A DNA stretch of 64,000 nt from Hyphomonas adhaerens MHS-3 (GTDB lineage Bacteria; Pseudomonadota; Alphaproteobacteria; Caulobacterales; Hyphomonadaceae): the NCBI RefSeq assembly GCF_000685235.1, contig NZ_ARYH01000001.1, positions 2,294,001 to 2,358,000 of the forward strand, read 5' to 3'. Positions 1 through 9,312 of the stretch are shown one piece after another. The notes below the pieces were generated by a model that saw only the letters and a program-made list of their open reading frames with translations, was not told where the DNA came from and did not search any database. Each line of letters starts with the position of its first letter. The first letter of the stretch is position 1. The position numbers and the translations under genes were made by a program.

Positions 1-2
1 CA

Positions 3-1583
3 TCTGACCCAGCCGTGTTCCGTCACGGTGTGGCAAGCGGTGACCCTGATGCGTCCAGCGTTGTCATCTGGACACGGATCACGACGCTCGCATCGGAAGT
101 GGACGTTACGTGGTCGGTCTATGACGATCCGGAAATGGAATCCCTCGTCGCAAGCGGTGCCGCTAAAGCGACGGACGAGACGGACTACACCTTGAAAGTA
201 GTGGTGGACGCCCTTCAGCCAGGGCAGACTTACTACTATCGTTTCGAAGCGGAAGGGGTCAGGTCCCGGCTTGGGCGCACGCAGACTCTGCCTGTCGGAG
301 CAGTGGACCAGCTCGGTATCGCGCTTGTTTCCTGTTCGAATTACCCGTTCGGTTTTTTTAACGGGTATGATGCGATCGCACGCGATCCGGAGATCGATTT
401 CGTCCTGCATACTGGTGACTACATTTATGAATATGGTGGTCCAGAGGGATGGGGAGAGGAGACCGCCTCCGTCATCGGGCGGCCGCATGATCCACCGCAT
501 GAAATCATCACGCTAGCCGACTATCGCCGTCGACATGCCCAGTACAAATCCGACGCGGGTTCGCGCGAAATGCATGCAGCGCACCCTCTCATCTGCTGTT
601 GGGATGATCATGAAAGCGCCAACAACCCATGGACGGACGGCGCTCAGAACCATCAACCTGAAACCGAAGGCAGCTGGGCAGCACGACGAGCGGCTTCGAT
701 TCAGGCCTATTATGAGTGGATGCCGATTCGTGAGCCCATGCCGGGTCGAACAAGAGCACAGTTCTGGCGTTCCTACATTTTTGGTGACCTCGCCACGCTC
801 ATTACGCTGGAGACGCGCCACACGGCGCGTGGAAAACAGGTGGATTACGCAGAGTGGGCGCCGAAGTTAAATACCGAAGCAGACTACGCAGCCTTCCGCC
901 GCGATGTGCTGGGCGACCCAGATCGGCATATGATTTCGCCGACAGAATTGGAAGATATATCCGTAGCCCTTTCCGAATCCGTAGCGAAGGGTCAGCCTTG
1001 GCGCGTGATTGGTAATCAAATTCCAATGGCACGCATGCCTGTGCCAGACGTCATTGGCCTCGGTGTGTTATCAACTCCCCTAGAGACTTCGCTCGAAGCG
1101 CATAAGCGGTTGGCTTGGTTGGGTAAGCATGGACTCCCATTCTACACAGACACTTGGGATGGTTACCCTGTCGCGCGTGAAGCGTTCTACGATTTATGCA
1201 AGTCGAATAAGGCCGCCGACCTTTTGGTGCTCACAGGGGATAGCCACAGTTTCTGGGCAAACATTCTCCACGACAAGAGTGGTGAGAACATGGGCATTGA
1301 ACTCGGCACTGCCGGGATTACGTCTCCTGGGGATTTCGTTGATTCCGGCTTCGACGCTGAAACGGCTAAAGCGCTCGATCAGGTATTTTCGGATCAGCTC
1401 CCCGAAGTGACCTGGACGGACAATTTTCATCAGGGGTATGTGCGAGTTGTGCTCTATCCGGACTCGGCCAAAGCCAGCTATGTCGCCGTTAGCACAGTGC
1501 TCAGCCCAATCTACAATACGAGAACAATAAAAGCTTTTGATATTCAAACAGATGGCAAGAACCTTGCGCTTCGTCAGGCTTGA
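3..1583 (+). CDS. PhoD-like alkaline phosphatase / phosphodiesterase, 5' end outside the window
   Basis: The reading frame is open from the left edge, so the true start and secretion signal lie outside. The visible part (about 526 codons) begins in the PhoD N-terminal domain (RHGVASGDP, VIWTR), which normally follows a Tat signal. The metallophosphatase domain follows, with the ligand motifs SCSNY, HTGDYIYEYG, CCWDDHE and, near the C-terminus, LTGDSHSFWANIL. PhoD enzymes are secreted Ca/Fe phosphomonoesterases or diesterases that release phosphate from organic esters. A GTG at 15 could be read as a start but would remove conserved N-terminal sequence, so it is unlikely. The gene stands alone here; the next real gene is on the opposite strand. 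Family assignment is firm; substrate is unknown. Confidence 0.9.
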   Translation, partial: SDPAVFRHGVASGDPDASSVVIWTRITTLASEVDVTWSVYDDPEMESLVASGAAKATDETDYTLKVVVDALQPGQTYYYRFEAEGVRSRLGRTQTLPVGAVDQLGIALVSCSNYPFGFFNGYDAIARDPEIDFVLHTGDYIYEYGGPEGWGEETASVIGRPHDPPHEIITLADYRRRHAQYKSDAGSREMHAAHPLICCWDDHESANNPWTDGAQNHQPETEGSWAARRAASIQAYYEWMPIREPMPGRTRAQFWRSYIFGDLATLITLETRHTARGKQVDYAEWAPKLNTEADYAAFRRDVLGDPDRHMISPTELEDISVALSESVAKGQPWRVIGNQIPMARMPVPDVIGLGVLSTPLETSLEAHKRLAWLGKHGLPFYTDTWDGYPVAREAFYDLCKSNKAADLLVLTGDSHSFWANILHDKSGENMGIELGTAGITSPGDFVDSGFDAETAKALDQVFSDQLPEVTWTDNFHQGYVRVVLYPDSAKASYVAVSTVLSPIYNTRTIKAFDIQTDGKNLALRQA

Positions 1584-1666
1584 AAAGATTCAAGACTGAC
1601 TTCGCTAACAAGATCCGAAGCATGCGACGGAGCCTGCAATGACAGTGGCACTTAGGCGAAGTCTTT

Positions 1667-1890
1667 GTGAAGCCCCGCGGCAACGTCTTGCTCGACGAAC
1701 TTCAGCGCCAGCTCGGGTCGGCGGTGCCCGGTGTTACTGTGAAGGGGTATTCGAAGCCAACTATCAGCGCAGTGCTCTTGGTGTGGAGAATGCTCGCTAT
1801 GTCCTCGTTCCACATCCTATCCAAGATACCACGATGCGCGCATTGCTTCGCGAGGGTGCGAAGTCTTCAGAAATTCGCATCAGTCCATAG
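1667..1890 (+). pseudogene. possible decayed remnant of a UGSC-family gene
   Basis: No intact gene fills the nearly 300 bases between the phosphatase and the TetR gene. Two overlapping plus frames carry protein-like fragments. One (from 1667) reads GNVLLDELQRQL..PGVTVKGYSKPTIS. The other (ending at 1890) reads ALGVENARYVLVPHPIQDTT. In order they resemble the beginning and end of UGSC-family proteins (R/K-KP near the start, VVPHP near the end), as if the middle were deleted and the frame shifted near 1760. Resemblance is from memory only; it may be chance. Confidence 0.3.
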
Positions 1891-2566
1891 TAGGGGCTCG
1901 AACGATCGCTGCAATCGTCTGCACAAAGTGTTCGAGAACGCGATCATTCGACCAGGTGGAGTGCGTCCGGGTTGAGTCGGCCAAGCGTGTTTCCCGGGCA
2001 GAGAGGACGCCGCCAAGGTAGGCTTCAATAAACACAATTCGCTCTGTCTGTTCGCGTTTTGGAATGTGTGTCATCCAGCCACGTAGCATCTCGACACATC
2101 TTTTGTATCCCGTGTTCCAGCGGTCTTCGAGCGCATTCATGAAGAGATCGCGATGGGCCATGGAGAGCAGGACAACAAAGCGGTTGTAGCACTCGATCTC
2201 TCCGCGCGGCGCCAAGTCGATCGAAGGATATACAAGGATCCGTACGATTTCTTCCAGCTCGGCAGGGCCTCCCGCCGCCATTAATGCATCCAGGGCTTCG
2301 TTCCGTCTGGCATCGATCAGGCTGGCGCCATCTACGACCAAAATCCGGATCAGTTCGGCTTTGGAGCCGAAATGATAACCGACGGCGCCGTGGTTCCTTT
2401 GTCCTGCCGCAGCGGCGATTTCGCGGACGGTCACGCCGTCGACACCGCGTTCGGCAAACAGTTTCAGCGCCGCGCGCTTCAGCGCGTCGACGGCATCGCT
2501 CTCATTTTTTTCCTGCAGGCGGACCATAGGGAAGGCTTGCAATCTGATCGTCTCCGCGTCAACCAT
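1880..2566 (-). CDS. TetR-family transcriptional regulator
   Basis: A 228-residue protein with the TetR N-terminal helix-turn-helix: a helix ending ALKLFAERGVDGVTVREIAAAAG, then HGAVGYHFGSKAELI, which matches the family pattern of recognition helix plus YYHF.SKe.L. The remainder is an all-helical ligand-binding half of unknown specificity. The ATG at 2566 is chosen because a TTGGA-like site precedes it; the in-frame TTG at 2575 and ATG at 2527 are weaker. It is transcribed divergently from the phosphotransferase operon, with only 31 bases between the two starts. Repression of itself and of the acyl-CoA dehydrogenase operon is therefore likely (inference). Confidence 0.9.
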   Translation of the reverse strand: MVDAETIRLQAFPMVRLQEKNESDAVDALKRAALKLFAERGVDGVTVREIAAAAGQRNHGAVGYHFGSKAELIRILVVDGASLIDARRNEALDALMAAGGPAELEEIVRILVYPSIDLAPRGEIECYNRFVVLLSMAHRDLFMNALEDRWNTGYKRCVEMLRGWMTHIPKREQTERIVFIEAYLGGVLSARETRLADSTRTHSTWSNDRVLEHFVQTIAAIVRAPTMD

Positions 2567-2597
2567 ATTATCCAATTGATTTAATCTGGAGAAGCGG
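2567..2597. promoter_or_regulatory. divergent control region between TetR gene and phosphotransferase operon
   Basis: This 31-base AT-rich spacer separates two divergent starts. It holds an imperfect dyad with ATTA and TAAT as outer arms. A CTGGAG ribosome-binding site serves the GTG start at 2598. Promoters and operator must overlap here or lie inside the flanking genes. The site is inferred from the layout, not from a known consensus. Confidence 0.4.
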
Positions 2598-3629
2598 GTG
2601 GACGCGCTGGTAGATCTTGAGACGCTAGCTGGTTGGATGGACAGTCAGGAGCTGGGCGATGGTCCGATCCTGCAGGTCGAGCGGCTGGCCGGCGGCACTC
2701 AGAACATTTTGCTCAAGTTCCAGCGGGCCGGCCGGACTTACGTCTTGCGACGTCCGCCGCCGGTCCTGCGTGCCAATTCAAACGAGACCATGCGCCGGGA
2801 AGCGCGCGTGCTGGCGGCGCTGAAAGATTCTGCAGTCCCGCATCCGGGACTCATTGCTGCGTGTGAAGATGAAAAGGTGCTGGGTGCCGCATTCTACCTG
2901 ATGGAACCGGTTGACGGGTACAATGCCACACAGGGATTGCCTGAGCCGTTCGCGAGTTCGCCTGACTTGCGTCACCAGATGGGGCTCTCACTCGTTGATG
3001 GGATCGCGGCGCTCGGCGCCGTCGACTATGTCGCTGTAGGGCTGACAGGACTGGGCAAGCCGGAAAACTATCTGGAACGCCAAGTCAGCCGCTGGAAAGC
3101 GCAGCTCGAAAGCTATGCGGAGATTCCGGAGTGGGATGGCCGCAAGGATCTGCCGGGTGTCAATCGCATTGGGGACTGGTTGGAAGAAAACCGTCCCTCC
3201 GGTTTCCGCGCGGGCATTATTCATGGCGACTATCATCTCGCCAACGTCATGTTCCGGTTTGACGAACCAAGGCTTGCCGCCATCGTCGATTGGGAACTAA
3301 CCACTATTGGTGATCCATTGCTGGACCTCGGTTGGCTCCTGGCGACTTGGCCTGATGAGGCTGATCGATCCGACGCCGGAACAGTTGCGGTCCAGCCGTG
3401 GGATGGTTTCCCGGAGGCGGAAGAACTTGTCTTGCGATATGCGACTCAGTCGGATCGCGACCTTTCAGGCATCCACTGGTACAGCGTCCTGGCCTGTTAC
3501 AAGTTAGGCATCATCCTGGAAGGCACCTATGCGCGCGCCTGCGCGGGTAAGGCACCGAAGGCGACGGGCGACGACCTGCACAGACGAACCATATGGCTGC
3601 TTGAGCGCGCGCTACGCTGGATCAGCTGA
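2598..3629 (+). CDS. APH-family phosphotransferase, ACAD10/11 kinase-domain type
   Basis: A 343-residue protein of the aminoglycoside-phosphotransferase/choline-kinase fold. The N-lobe holds [10 protein letters not shown] and TYVLRRPPP. The catalytic loop is [14 protein letters not shown] (Brenner-type HGDxxxxN), followed by the metal-binding [18 protein letters not shown]. This is the pattern of the kinase domain fused to acyl-CoA dehydrogenase in animal ACAD10/ACAD11 and of LvaA of Pseudomonas levulinate catabolism. Those enzymes phosphorylate 4-hydroxyacyl-CoA. The start is GTG at 2598 with a CTGGAG site. It is followed 28 bases later by an acyl-CoA dehydrogenase gene, which supports the same pairing here. 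It should not be read as an antibiotic-resistance gene. Confidence 0.88.
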   Translation: MDALVDLETLAGWMDSQELGDGPILQVERLAGGTQNILLKFQRAGRTYVLRRPPPVLRANSNETMRREARVLAALKDSAVPHPGLIAACEDEKVLGAAFYLMEPVDGYNATQGLPEPFASSPDLRHQMGLSLVDGIAALGAVDYVAVGLTGLGKPENYLERQVSRWKAQLESYAEIPEWDGRKDLPGVNRIGDWLEENRPSGFRAGIIHGDYHLANVMFRFDEPRLAAIVDWELTTIGDPLLDLGWLLATWPDEADRSDAGTVAVQPWDGFPEAEELVLRYATQSDRDLSGIHWYSVLACYKLGIILEGTYARACAGKAPKATGDDLHRRTIWLLERALRWIS

Positions 3630-3657
3630 GAATATTCAAACACATGGAGGAGCAGAG

Positions 3658-4884
3658 ATGCTGTTCGAGCATAGCCAGAAAACCAAGGACTTGATCAACC
3701 GGATGGAAGCGTTCTTCGACACGCATGTCTATCCGACTGAAGAAGAACACCATGCCTGGAATGAAGATCCTGCGAACCTCTGGCAACGGTGGCCCGGCAT
3801 CGACAAGATCAAAGAACACGCCAAAGCCGAGGGCCTGTGGAATTTGTTCCTGCCGCACGAATATGGGGAATACAGCCCCGGGCTGACCAATATGGAATAT
3901 GCTCCATTGGCGGAGATCATGGGCCGGGTGCCGCATTCGTCGGAATTCTTCAACTGCTCGGCACCGGACACAGGCAATATGGAAGTGCTGGCGAAATATG
4001 GATCGCCGGAACAGAAGGAACGCTGGTTGAAGCCGCTGCTCGCTGGCGAAATCCGTTCCGCCTATGTGATGACTGAGCCGCAGGTCGCGTCTTCCGACGC
4101 GACCAATCTCGAACTGACCATCCTGCCTGATGGCGACGACTACGTCATCAATGGCCGGAAATGGTGGATCTCAGGTGCAATGAACCCGAACTGCAAGGTC
4201 TTCATTGTCATGGGCAAGACCCTGCTGGACAATCCACGCCATCTGCAACACTCGCAAATCCTGGTGGAACCCGGCACGCCGGGATTGAGCATTGTCAGAC
4301 ACCTGACCGTGTTTGGTTCGAAGAACTCACCTGGCGGCGAATGTGAACTACGTTTTGAAAACGTCAGAGTTCCCAAAGAGAACATGATCCTCGGTGAAGG
4401 CCGCGGATTTGAAATTGCGCAAGGACGCCTTGGTCCCGGCCGCATTCACCACTGCATGCGCTCTATCGGCCAGGCCCAACGGGCGTTGGAAATCATGGCG
4501 CGCCGTGTTGAGAACCGGGTGGCCTTCGGCAAGAAGCTTTCCGACCAGAGCTCAATCCGCCAGGATGTTGCGCGCAGCTTCTGCGAAATCGAAATGGCGC
4601 GCCTCCTGACTCTGAAAGCCGCTGACTCCATGGACCGCTTTGGCAACAAGGACGCCAAAGACCTGATCGCTGCGATCAAGGTGGTCGCTCCCCAGATGGC
4701 ACAGACTGTATGTGACCGCGCAATCCAGGTGCATGGCGGTATGGGTGTCAGCGACGACACACCGATCGCAAGTTTCTTCACGCTGAACCGCTTCCTGCGT
4801 ATCGCGGATGGTCCGGACGAGGTCCACATGTCCCAACTCGGGAAGATGAAGATCCGCGAATATAACGCCATGTCAGCGCGCTGA
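3658..4884 (+). CDS. acyl-CoA dehydrogenase (ACAD10/11-like)
   Basis: A 408-residue FAD-dependent acyl-CoA dehydrogenase. Conserved parts include [17 protein letters not shown] (substrate/FAD loop), [38 protein letters not shown] and the C-terminal [13 protein letters not shown] (FAD-binding GGMG). TEPxxASSDATN and GRIHHCMR are typical of the ACAD10/11 branch. The start at 3658 follows a perfect GGAGGAG site; the frame stays open upstream to 3529 inside the phosphotransferase gene, but that part is not conserved-looking. In ACAD11/LvaC-type systems this enzyme removes phosphate from 4-phosphoacyl-CoA and yields an intermediate for beta-oxidation. Conventional dehydrogenation remains possible. 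Confidence 0.92.
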   Translation: MLFEHSQKTKDLINRMEAFFDTHVYPTEEEHHAWNEDPANLWQRWPGIDKIKEHAKAEGLWNLFLPHEYGEYSPGLTNMEYAPLAEIMGRVPHSSEFFNCSAPDTGNMEVLAKYGSPEQKERWLKPLLAGEIRSAYVMTEPQVASSDATNLELTILPDGDDYVINGRKWWISGAMNPNCKVFIVMGKTLLDNPRHLQHSQILVEPGTPGLSIVRHLTVFGSKNSPGGECELRFENVRVPKENMILGEGRGFEIAQGRLGPGRIHHCMRSIGQAQRALEIMARRVENRVAFGKKLSDQSSIRQDVARSFCEIEMARLLTLKAADSMDRFGNKDAKDLIAAIKVVAPQMAQTVCDRAIQVHGGMGVSDDTPIASFFTLNRFLRIADGPDEVHMSQLGKMKIREYNAMSAR

Positions 4885-4905
4885 ACCTCGCATAGGAGAC
4901 TTGGC

Positions 4906-5943
4906 ATGAAAGCACTCGTGTATCGCGGACCGAAAGACATCGGCTTCGAATCTGTTCCTGATCCGATTCTTGAAGATGACCGGGACGCAATCATCAAGGT
5001 CGACAAGTGTGCGATCTGCGGCAGCGACCTGCACATCTATCACGGTGAGACCTTTTCGGAGGACGTTGGTTATTGCGTCGGTCATGAAGCGGTTGGCGAA
5101 GTCGTCGAGGTCGGCCGATCTGTCCGCCAGCTGAAGGTTGGCGACAAGGTCATGATCTCTGCAGCGGTCGGATGCGGGCAGTGCCGGTCGTGCCTGGCCG
5201 GAAACGTCGTGAATTGTGAGACAAATTCCGGGCGTTGTTACGGCCTGTCCAGCGCGCTGCAGGGGTGCCAGGCGGAAGCCGTACGCGTCCCGGCAGCCGA
5301 TTTTAACGCAGCGCGCATTCCTGAAGGTGTCACAGCGGAGCAGGCGCTCATGTTGACGGATGCGTTGGCGACCGCCTGGTTCGGTGCGCGCAATGCGGAT
5401 ATCGGGCATGGCGCAACGGTCGCCGTTGTCGGGCTGGGGCCTATCGGGCTCATGGCAGCGGAAAGTGCCCTGGCCATGGGGGCCGCAAGAGTGTTCGGTA
5501 TTGATCTGGTCGAAGAGCGGCGCGCCATGGGGCGTGCAATTGGATTGGAAACGCCAGAACCGGGCGAAGCCAGAGACTATATCCGTGAAGTCACACACGG
5601 CCGGATGTGTGACAGTGTGATCGAGGCGGTGGGGCATTCCGCGACGATCCGTGCGGCGCTCGGACTGGCCGGGCGCCGTGGCACCGTGTCGGTCATTGGC
5701 GTAAATCAAGACCGGACCATGGATTTTCCGATGGCCAAGGCGTTCGCCATGGGGCTGACGTTCCGGATCGGAACCTGTTCAGTGCTGCAGGAGTGGCCTG
5801 ACCTCGTCCCATTGATCCAATCAGGCCGTATCAAGCCGGAACGCTACATCAGTCACACGCTGGGTCTGTCGGAAGGCGCGCATGCTTATGACCTGTTCGA
5901 TCGCCGGGCCGAAGGTGCCATGAAGATGGTGCTGGATATCTGA
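4906..5943 (+). CDS. zinc-dependent alcohol dehydrogenase (MDR superfamily)
   Basis: A 345-residue medium-chain dehydrogenase. The catalytic zinc ligands are in CAICGSDLHIYHGE and GHEAVGEV. A structural-zinc-like cluster CGQCRSCLAGNVVNC follows; its Cys spacing is close to, but not exactly, the usual four-Cys lobe. The nucleotide-binding motif is VAVVGLGPIGLMAAE, followed by an acidic residue (FGIDLVEERR), suggesting NAD preference. It is third in the operon with the phosphotransferase and acyl-CoA dehydrogenase. It starts 21 bases after the latter behind an AGGAG site. A role in interconverting the hydroxy/keto group of the same substrate fits, but the substrate is unknown. Confidence 0.9.
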   Translation: MKALVYRGPKDIGFESVPDPILEDDRDAIIKVDKCAICGSDLHIYHGETFSEDVGYCVGHEAVGEVVEVGRSVRQLKVGDKVMISAAVGCGQCRSCLAGNVVNCETNSGRCYGLSSALQGCQAEAVRVPAADFNAARIPEGVTAEQALMLTDALATAWFGARNADIGHGATVAVVGLGPIGLMAAESALAMGAARVFGIDLVEERRAMGRAIGLETPEPGEARDYIREVTHGRMCDSVIEAVGHSATIRAALGLAGRRGTVSVIGVNQDRTMDFPMAKAFAMGLTFRIGTCSVLQEWPDLVPLIQSGRIKPERYISHTLGLSEGAHAYDLFDRRAEGAMKMVLDI

Positions 5944-6052
5944 GCAAAATGCGATGTCTTTGTTTGGTGAGTTTCGCCAGGCAAGTCGGGCGGGAGGTTC
6001 GACTCCCATAGTGGCATCCGGACGAATCCTCTGTTGGTGCTTGAATGGCAAC

Positions 6053-6862
6053 TCAGCGTCGTCCGGCGGACAATTCTATCACTTCGGTTGTCATCTGTTC
6101 CTGGCGCGCCTGCTGGTAAGCCTGTTCGACGTCCGTGCGGCGGGAGCGCAGATTGTTTTGCGCCCTTGCCATGGCCTCCACCCGTGCACGCGCCTCGGTC
6201 TCGGCGCCTTGCATCATCACGTGGGCGACGTTGGCAAAAAGGGCTTCCTGCAGGAGCCCGGTCAGGAGGTCCGCCGCTGGCAACGTCATCAGCGGCGCTA
6301 TCTGTGACGTCACCCCTTCAGGCGGTTCCGGAGGGAAGAGGCGCGACACGATGGCGGCATGCCCACCATGGGGCGACCCGGTAAGTGCGCGGATTGGGCC
6401 GGAATAATGCGTTGATTGTTCAACAAGGACATCCGTCGTGCGGCTGGCCAACGCCGGAATGGCGGCCGGATGCCCTGGCAGGTCATCGGACCACAGGACC
6501 GACAGACCGGCGGCGCTCAGCATGTCTGCCGTCCGTGCGCCCACGACAACCAGTCCCATGCCGGGTTCGAGCGTCGCCTGAGTGGCCTCGACGATATGTT
6601 CCGGATAGGCGCCGCAGAAGCCTTGCGCCGCGCCGACGACCAGCAACAGACCGGGTCCCTCCGGTTCCGAGTATGGCGCAGCGGCGGCGATGGAAACGGC
6701 GAGCGCCTGCGTCACTGTCCCGGCATAGGCGGTAATGGCCTGCATGGCCGTTTCTGCGGAACCGGCATGGCTTGAGGCAATGGCACGCAGCGCTCCGACA
6801 ACATTGCCGATCTCATCGAGACTGCGCAGGCGATGCTGAATCTCTTCCGGCCGCTTGCTCAT
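6053..6862 (-). CDS. atpG: N-ATPase subunit gamma (central stalk)
   Basis: A 269-residue gamma subunit, last gene of the operon. The N-terminal coiled coil has [19 protein letters not shown] and the C-terminal helix has [29 protein letters not shown]. The latter matches the conserved R....YN..RQ..IT.E..EI end of gamma subunits. The middle ([16 protein letters not shown]) matches the SDRGLCG-like Rossmann core but is diverged. It rotates inside the alpha/beta ring and couples it to the c-ring. The start overlaps the atpA stop by four bases (ATGA), so translation is coupled. Sequence is more divergent than a housekeeping gamma, as is usual for N-ATPases. Confidence 0.93.
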   Translation of the reverse strand: MSKRPEEIQHRLRSLDEIGNVVGALRAIASSHAGSAETAMQAITAYAGTVTQALAVSIAAAAPYSEPEGPGLLLVVGAAQGFCGAYPEHIVEATQATLEPGMGLVVVGARTADMLSAAGLSVLWSDDLPGHPAAIPALASRTTDVLVEQSTHYSGPIRALTGSPHGGHAAIVSRLFPPEPPEGVTSQIAPLMTLPAADLLTGLLQEALFANVAHVMMQGAETEARARVEAMARAQNNLRSRRTDVEQAYQQARQEQMTTEVIELSAGRR

Positions 6863-8358
6863 GCATGTTTCAATGCGGTTTGCACTGCCTCCAGGATCGC
6901 GGATTGCGTGTCTTCGTCCAGTTTGGCTGTGGTGAGGTCCAGTTCGGAAAAGGCCGAGTCCGCCGCGAAGATCGATGGCAATGCGGTTTTCAGACGGGCG
7001 ATCTCTTCCACGTCCACATCATCCAGAAGACCTTCGTTCAGAGCGCTGAGCAGGGCGATCTGCGTCAGGAGATCCAGCGGAGAGAGGCGTGGCTGGGCAA
7101 GCAGAGCCGCGATGCGTTCTCCTCGCTTCATCCGTGCAGTCATGGCATCGTCCCCGAAACCGCCAAACCGTGAGAAAAGCTTCATTTCGAGGTATTGCGC
7201 GTAGTCGAGCCTTAATCGTCCGGAGACGGATTTCATTGTGCCCCACTGCGCCTTGCCGCCGACCCGGCTGACCGACAGGCCGATATCGATGGCTGGTCGC
7301 TGATTGGCCGCAAAGAGCGATTGCGACGTGACGATCTGGCCGTCCGAAATCGAGATCAGGTTTGTTGGAATGTACGCAGAAAGGTTCCCGGCCTCGATCT
7401 CGGCAATCGGCAGGGCCGTTAGCGAGCCGCCGCCGCGGGCTTTTGACAGCTTAGAGGCCCGCTCCAGCAAGCGCGCATGAAGATAGAAGATGTCGCCGGG
7501 ATAGGCTTCGCGACCGGGTGGTTGCCTGGAGAGCAGCGCAAGCTCCCGATGGGTCGCAGCGTGCTTGGTCAGATCGTCATAGACGATCAGCACATGCTGC
7601 CCGCGGTCGCGAAACCATTCGGCAATGGACGTGGCAGAAAAAGGTGCCAGCCATTGCAGCCCGGGTTCTGCAGACGCTTCTGCGACGATGAAGATGGTCC
7701 GCTCCATTCGGCCATGTTCCCGAACCGCGTCAATCACATGCCGGACCGCTGACGTCCGCTGGCCAATGGCGACATAGATGGAGATGATGTCGCTGTTGGC
7801 CTGGTTGATGATCGTGTCGACGGCAATGGAGGTCTTGCCGGTCTGGCGTTCGCCGACAATCAGTTCACGCTGCCCGCGGCCAATCGCGAACAAGGCGTCG
7901 ACGACCAGAAGGCCCGTTTCGACAGGCTCGCTCACAAAGTCCCGGTCGATGATTGAGGGAGCAGGGCGTTCGACTGGCAATCGCTCCGTACTGTCGGGGA
8001 CGGGGCCTTTGTCCAGCGGTCGTCCCAGCGGATCCAGCACTCGCCCCAATACCCCTTCGCCGATGGGCACAGATGCGAGCTGACCTGTCCGGACGACGCG
8101 CGTACCAGCTGAGACGTCGTCGGCGGGGTCGAGACAGGCGACGTTAATGTGGTTTTCCTCCAGTGTCAGGACGAAGCCACGGCCGCCGGTCGAAAAGGTC
8201 ACGATCTCGTTGAGCTCTGCGCCGGGAAGACCATCGACTGTCGCGAGGCCGTCGGCGATCGCGATGACCTTCCCGCGCTCCTCCGCTTCGGCGCCGAGCT
8301 GGGCCTCGGCGATGCGCGCCTTCAGCGGGTCCAGTGCAGGATCAGTTGGGCCGGTCAT
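6859..8358 (-). CDS. atpA: N-ATPase subunit alpha
   Basis: A 499-residue non-catalytic nucleotide-binding subunit. It has an N-terminal beta-barrel ([23 protein letters not shown]), Walker [12 protein letters not shown], the Walker B region [13 protein letters not shown], and [15 protein letters not shown] carrying the alpha Arg-finger region. The frame is open upstream to 8385, but the ATG at 8358 gives the usual N-terminus. Even so, it overlaps atpF by 17 bases. With beta it forms the hexameric head. All motifs are intact, so the complex should be active. Confidence 0.95.
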   Translation of the reverse strand: MTGPTDPALDPLKARIAEAQLGAEAEERGKVIAIADGLATVDGLPGAELNEIVTFSTGGRGFVLTLEENHINVACLDPADDVSAGTRVVRTGQLASVPIGEGVLGRVLDPLGRPLDKGPVPDSTERLPVERPAPSIIDRDFVSEPVETGLLVVDALFAIGRGQRELIVGERQTGKTSIAVDTIINQANSDIISIYVAIGQRTSAVRHVIDAVREHGRMERTIFIVAEASAEPGLQWLAPFSATSIAEWFRDRGQHVLIVYDDLTKHAATHRELALLSRQPPGREAYPGDIFYLHARLLERASKLSKARGGGSLTALPIAEIEAGNLSAYIPTNLISISDGQIVTSQSLFAANQRPAIDIGLSVSRVGGKAQWGTMKSVSGRLRLDYAQYLEMKLFSRFGGFGDDAMTARMKRGERIAALLAQPRLSPLDLLTQIALLSALNEGLLDDVDVEEIARLKTALPSIFAADSAFSELDLTTAKLDEDTQSAILEAVQTALKHA

Positions 8359-9067
8359 CACGCATCGCTTCGGTGATTTGTTCAAGATCGTGGGCGAGTG
8401 AGTTCCGGATTGCGCCGCTGTCTGAATGCAGTTCGAGACCGGCGATCAACTCGGGTGCAGTCGAGATTTCGGGGGCTATGTCGAACGGCGCTATGGCAGA
8501 CTTCACCAAAGATTCTTCGTCTTCGGAGAGCGGCGTGGCTGTCAGCACCTTCAGGTTTCCGCCCTTGAGCAGGGCACCGCGTTCGGCCGGTGGCATTTTC
8601 TGGAGGGATGCGATCAACCGGCTGACATAGCTGCCGAAATCCTGCGGCTGCGCGGTCAGGGCGCGCTCTGCGATGATGGCGGCCAGATCCCGGGCCCGTG
8701 CCAACGCCTGTTCTTCGAGATCGTGAGCGCCTCGCTCGTGTGCGGCCTTGCCTTCGGCAACGATCCTTGCAGCCTCTGCATGGGCCTTGTCGATGAGGGC
8801 CTTGCTTTGTGCTTCGGCTTCCTTGTGTGCCTTGGCCAGAACGTCTTGCCGCGCAGACGCAGTTGCGTCGGCTTCGGCAAGGGCCTTCCGGGTCGCTGCC
8901 TCAGCCTCTGCTTTTGCCTTGTTCGCCGCGTTCAGTGCGGCGTCTGTCTCGGTCTGACGGCGTGCGATGACGTCCGCAACCGGACGGAACAGGAAATGCC
9001 GCAAGATCGCCAGTAGCAGCAGGACATTGACGATCTGGAATCCGAAGGTGACCCAGTCAAAATTCAT
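8342..9067 (-). CDS. atpF: N-ATPase subunit b with a C-terminal delta-like domain
   Basis: A 241-residue protein, longer than a normal b subunit (about 160). One N-terminal membrane helix ([18 protein letters not shown]) precedes a long Ala/Glu/Lys-rich coiled coil from about residue 30 to 130. The last 80 or so residues are different. [19 protein letters not shown], then [17 protein letters not shown] and a final helix resemble the C-terminal domain of the delta/OSCP subunit (VTSA.PLs..q...l, D.sliGG..v..gd...D.Si). The operon has no separate atpH, so this fusion probably supplies the stator cap on the alpha/beta head. Reading the tail as delta-like is my inference from motif pattern. Confidence 0.92.
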   Translation of the reverse strand: MNFDWVTFGFQIVNVLLLLAILRHFLFRPVADVIARRQTETDAALNAANKAKAEAEAATRKALAEADATASARQDVLAKAHKEAEAQSKALIDKAHAEAARIVAEGKAAHERGAHDLEEQALARARDLAAIIAERALTAQPQDFGSYVSRLIASLQKMPPAERGALLKGGNLKVLTATPLSEDEESLVKSAIAPFDIAPEISTAPELIAGLELHSDSGAIRNSLAHDLEQITEAMRDDRPN

Positions 9068-9312
9068 TGGATGAAGGGATTGGCGAAGAGCAGTAGCAAG
9101 GCGACCACAAGACAGTAGATCGCTGTGGTTTCGATCATGGCGAGCCCGACGAACAGCGTGCGGGAGATTGCGCCGGCAGACTCCGGCTGGCGGGCGATGG
9201 CTTCCAGCGCCGCGGCAACGGCCCGTCCTTCTGCCAGCGCTGGCCCAATGGCGCCGAACGCGACGGCGAACGTCGCGGCTATGATACTGATGACCGGAAC
9301 ATAATCAGTCAT
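9064..9312 (-). CDS. atpE: N-ATPase subunit c (rotor ring proteolipid)
   Basis: An 82-residue hairpin of two membrane helices joined by the polar loop ARQPES. Helix 1 contains [11 protein letters not shown] with Glu28; helix 2 contains [18 protein letters not shown] with the ion-binding Glu61 followed by Thr62, Thr63 and Tyr66. Two facing carboxylates plus the ETTAIY string match the N-ATPase c-subunit signature proposed to bind sodium. The related Burkholderia ring was nevertheless reported to be proton-specific. ATG at 9312 is chosen; the upstream in-frame extension to 9357 is a run of Arg/Lys and overlaps atpB more. Confidence 0.95.
   Translation of the reverse strand: MTDYVPVISIIAATFAVAFGAIGPALAEGRAVAAALEAIARQPESAGAISRTLFVGLAMIETTAIYCLVVALLLLFANPFIQ

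Noticed and set aside
2598..3629. Aminoglycoside resistance gene
   Set aside because: The APH fold is shared, but the sequence and the acyl-CoA dehydrogenase neighbour match the ACAD10/11 kinase type.
3529..3657. 43-residue N-terminal extension of the acyl-CoA dehydrogenase
   Set aside because: It lies inside the phosphotransferase gene, is Arg/Cys-rich, and the ATG at 3658 has a perfect GGAGGAG site.
5990..6025. T-arm-like sequence GGTTCGACTCCC suggesting a tRNA or integration-site remnant
   Set aside because: The five-base stem cannot be formed with a seven-base T-loop, there is no acceptor stem, anticodon arm or CCA nearby, and no integrase gene follows.
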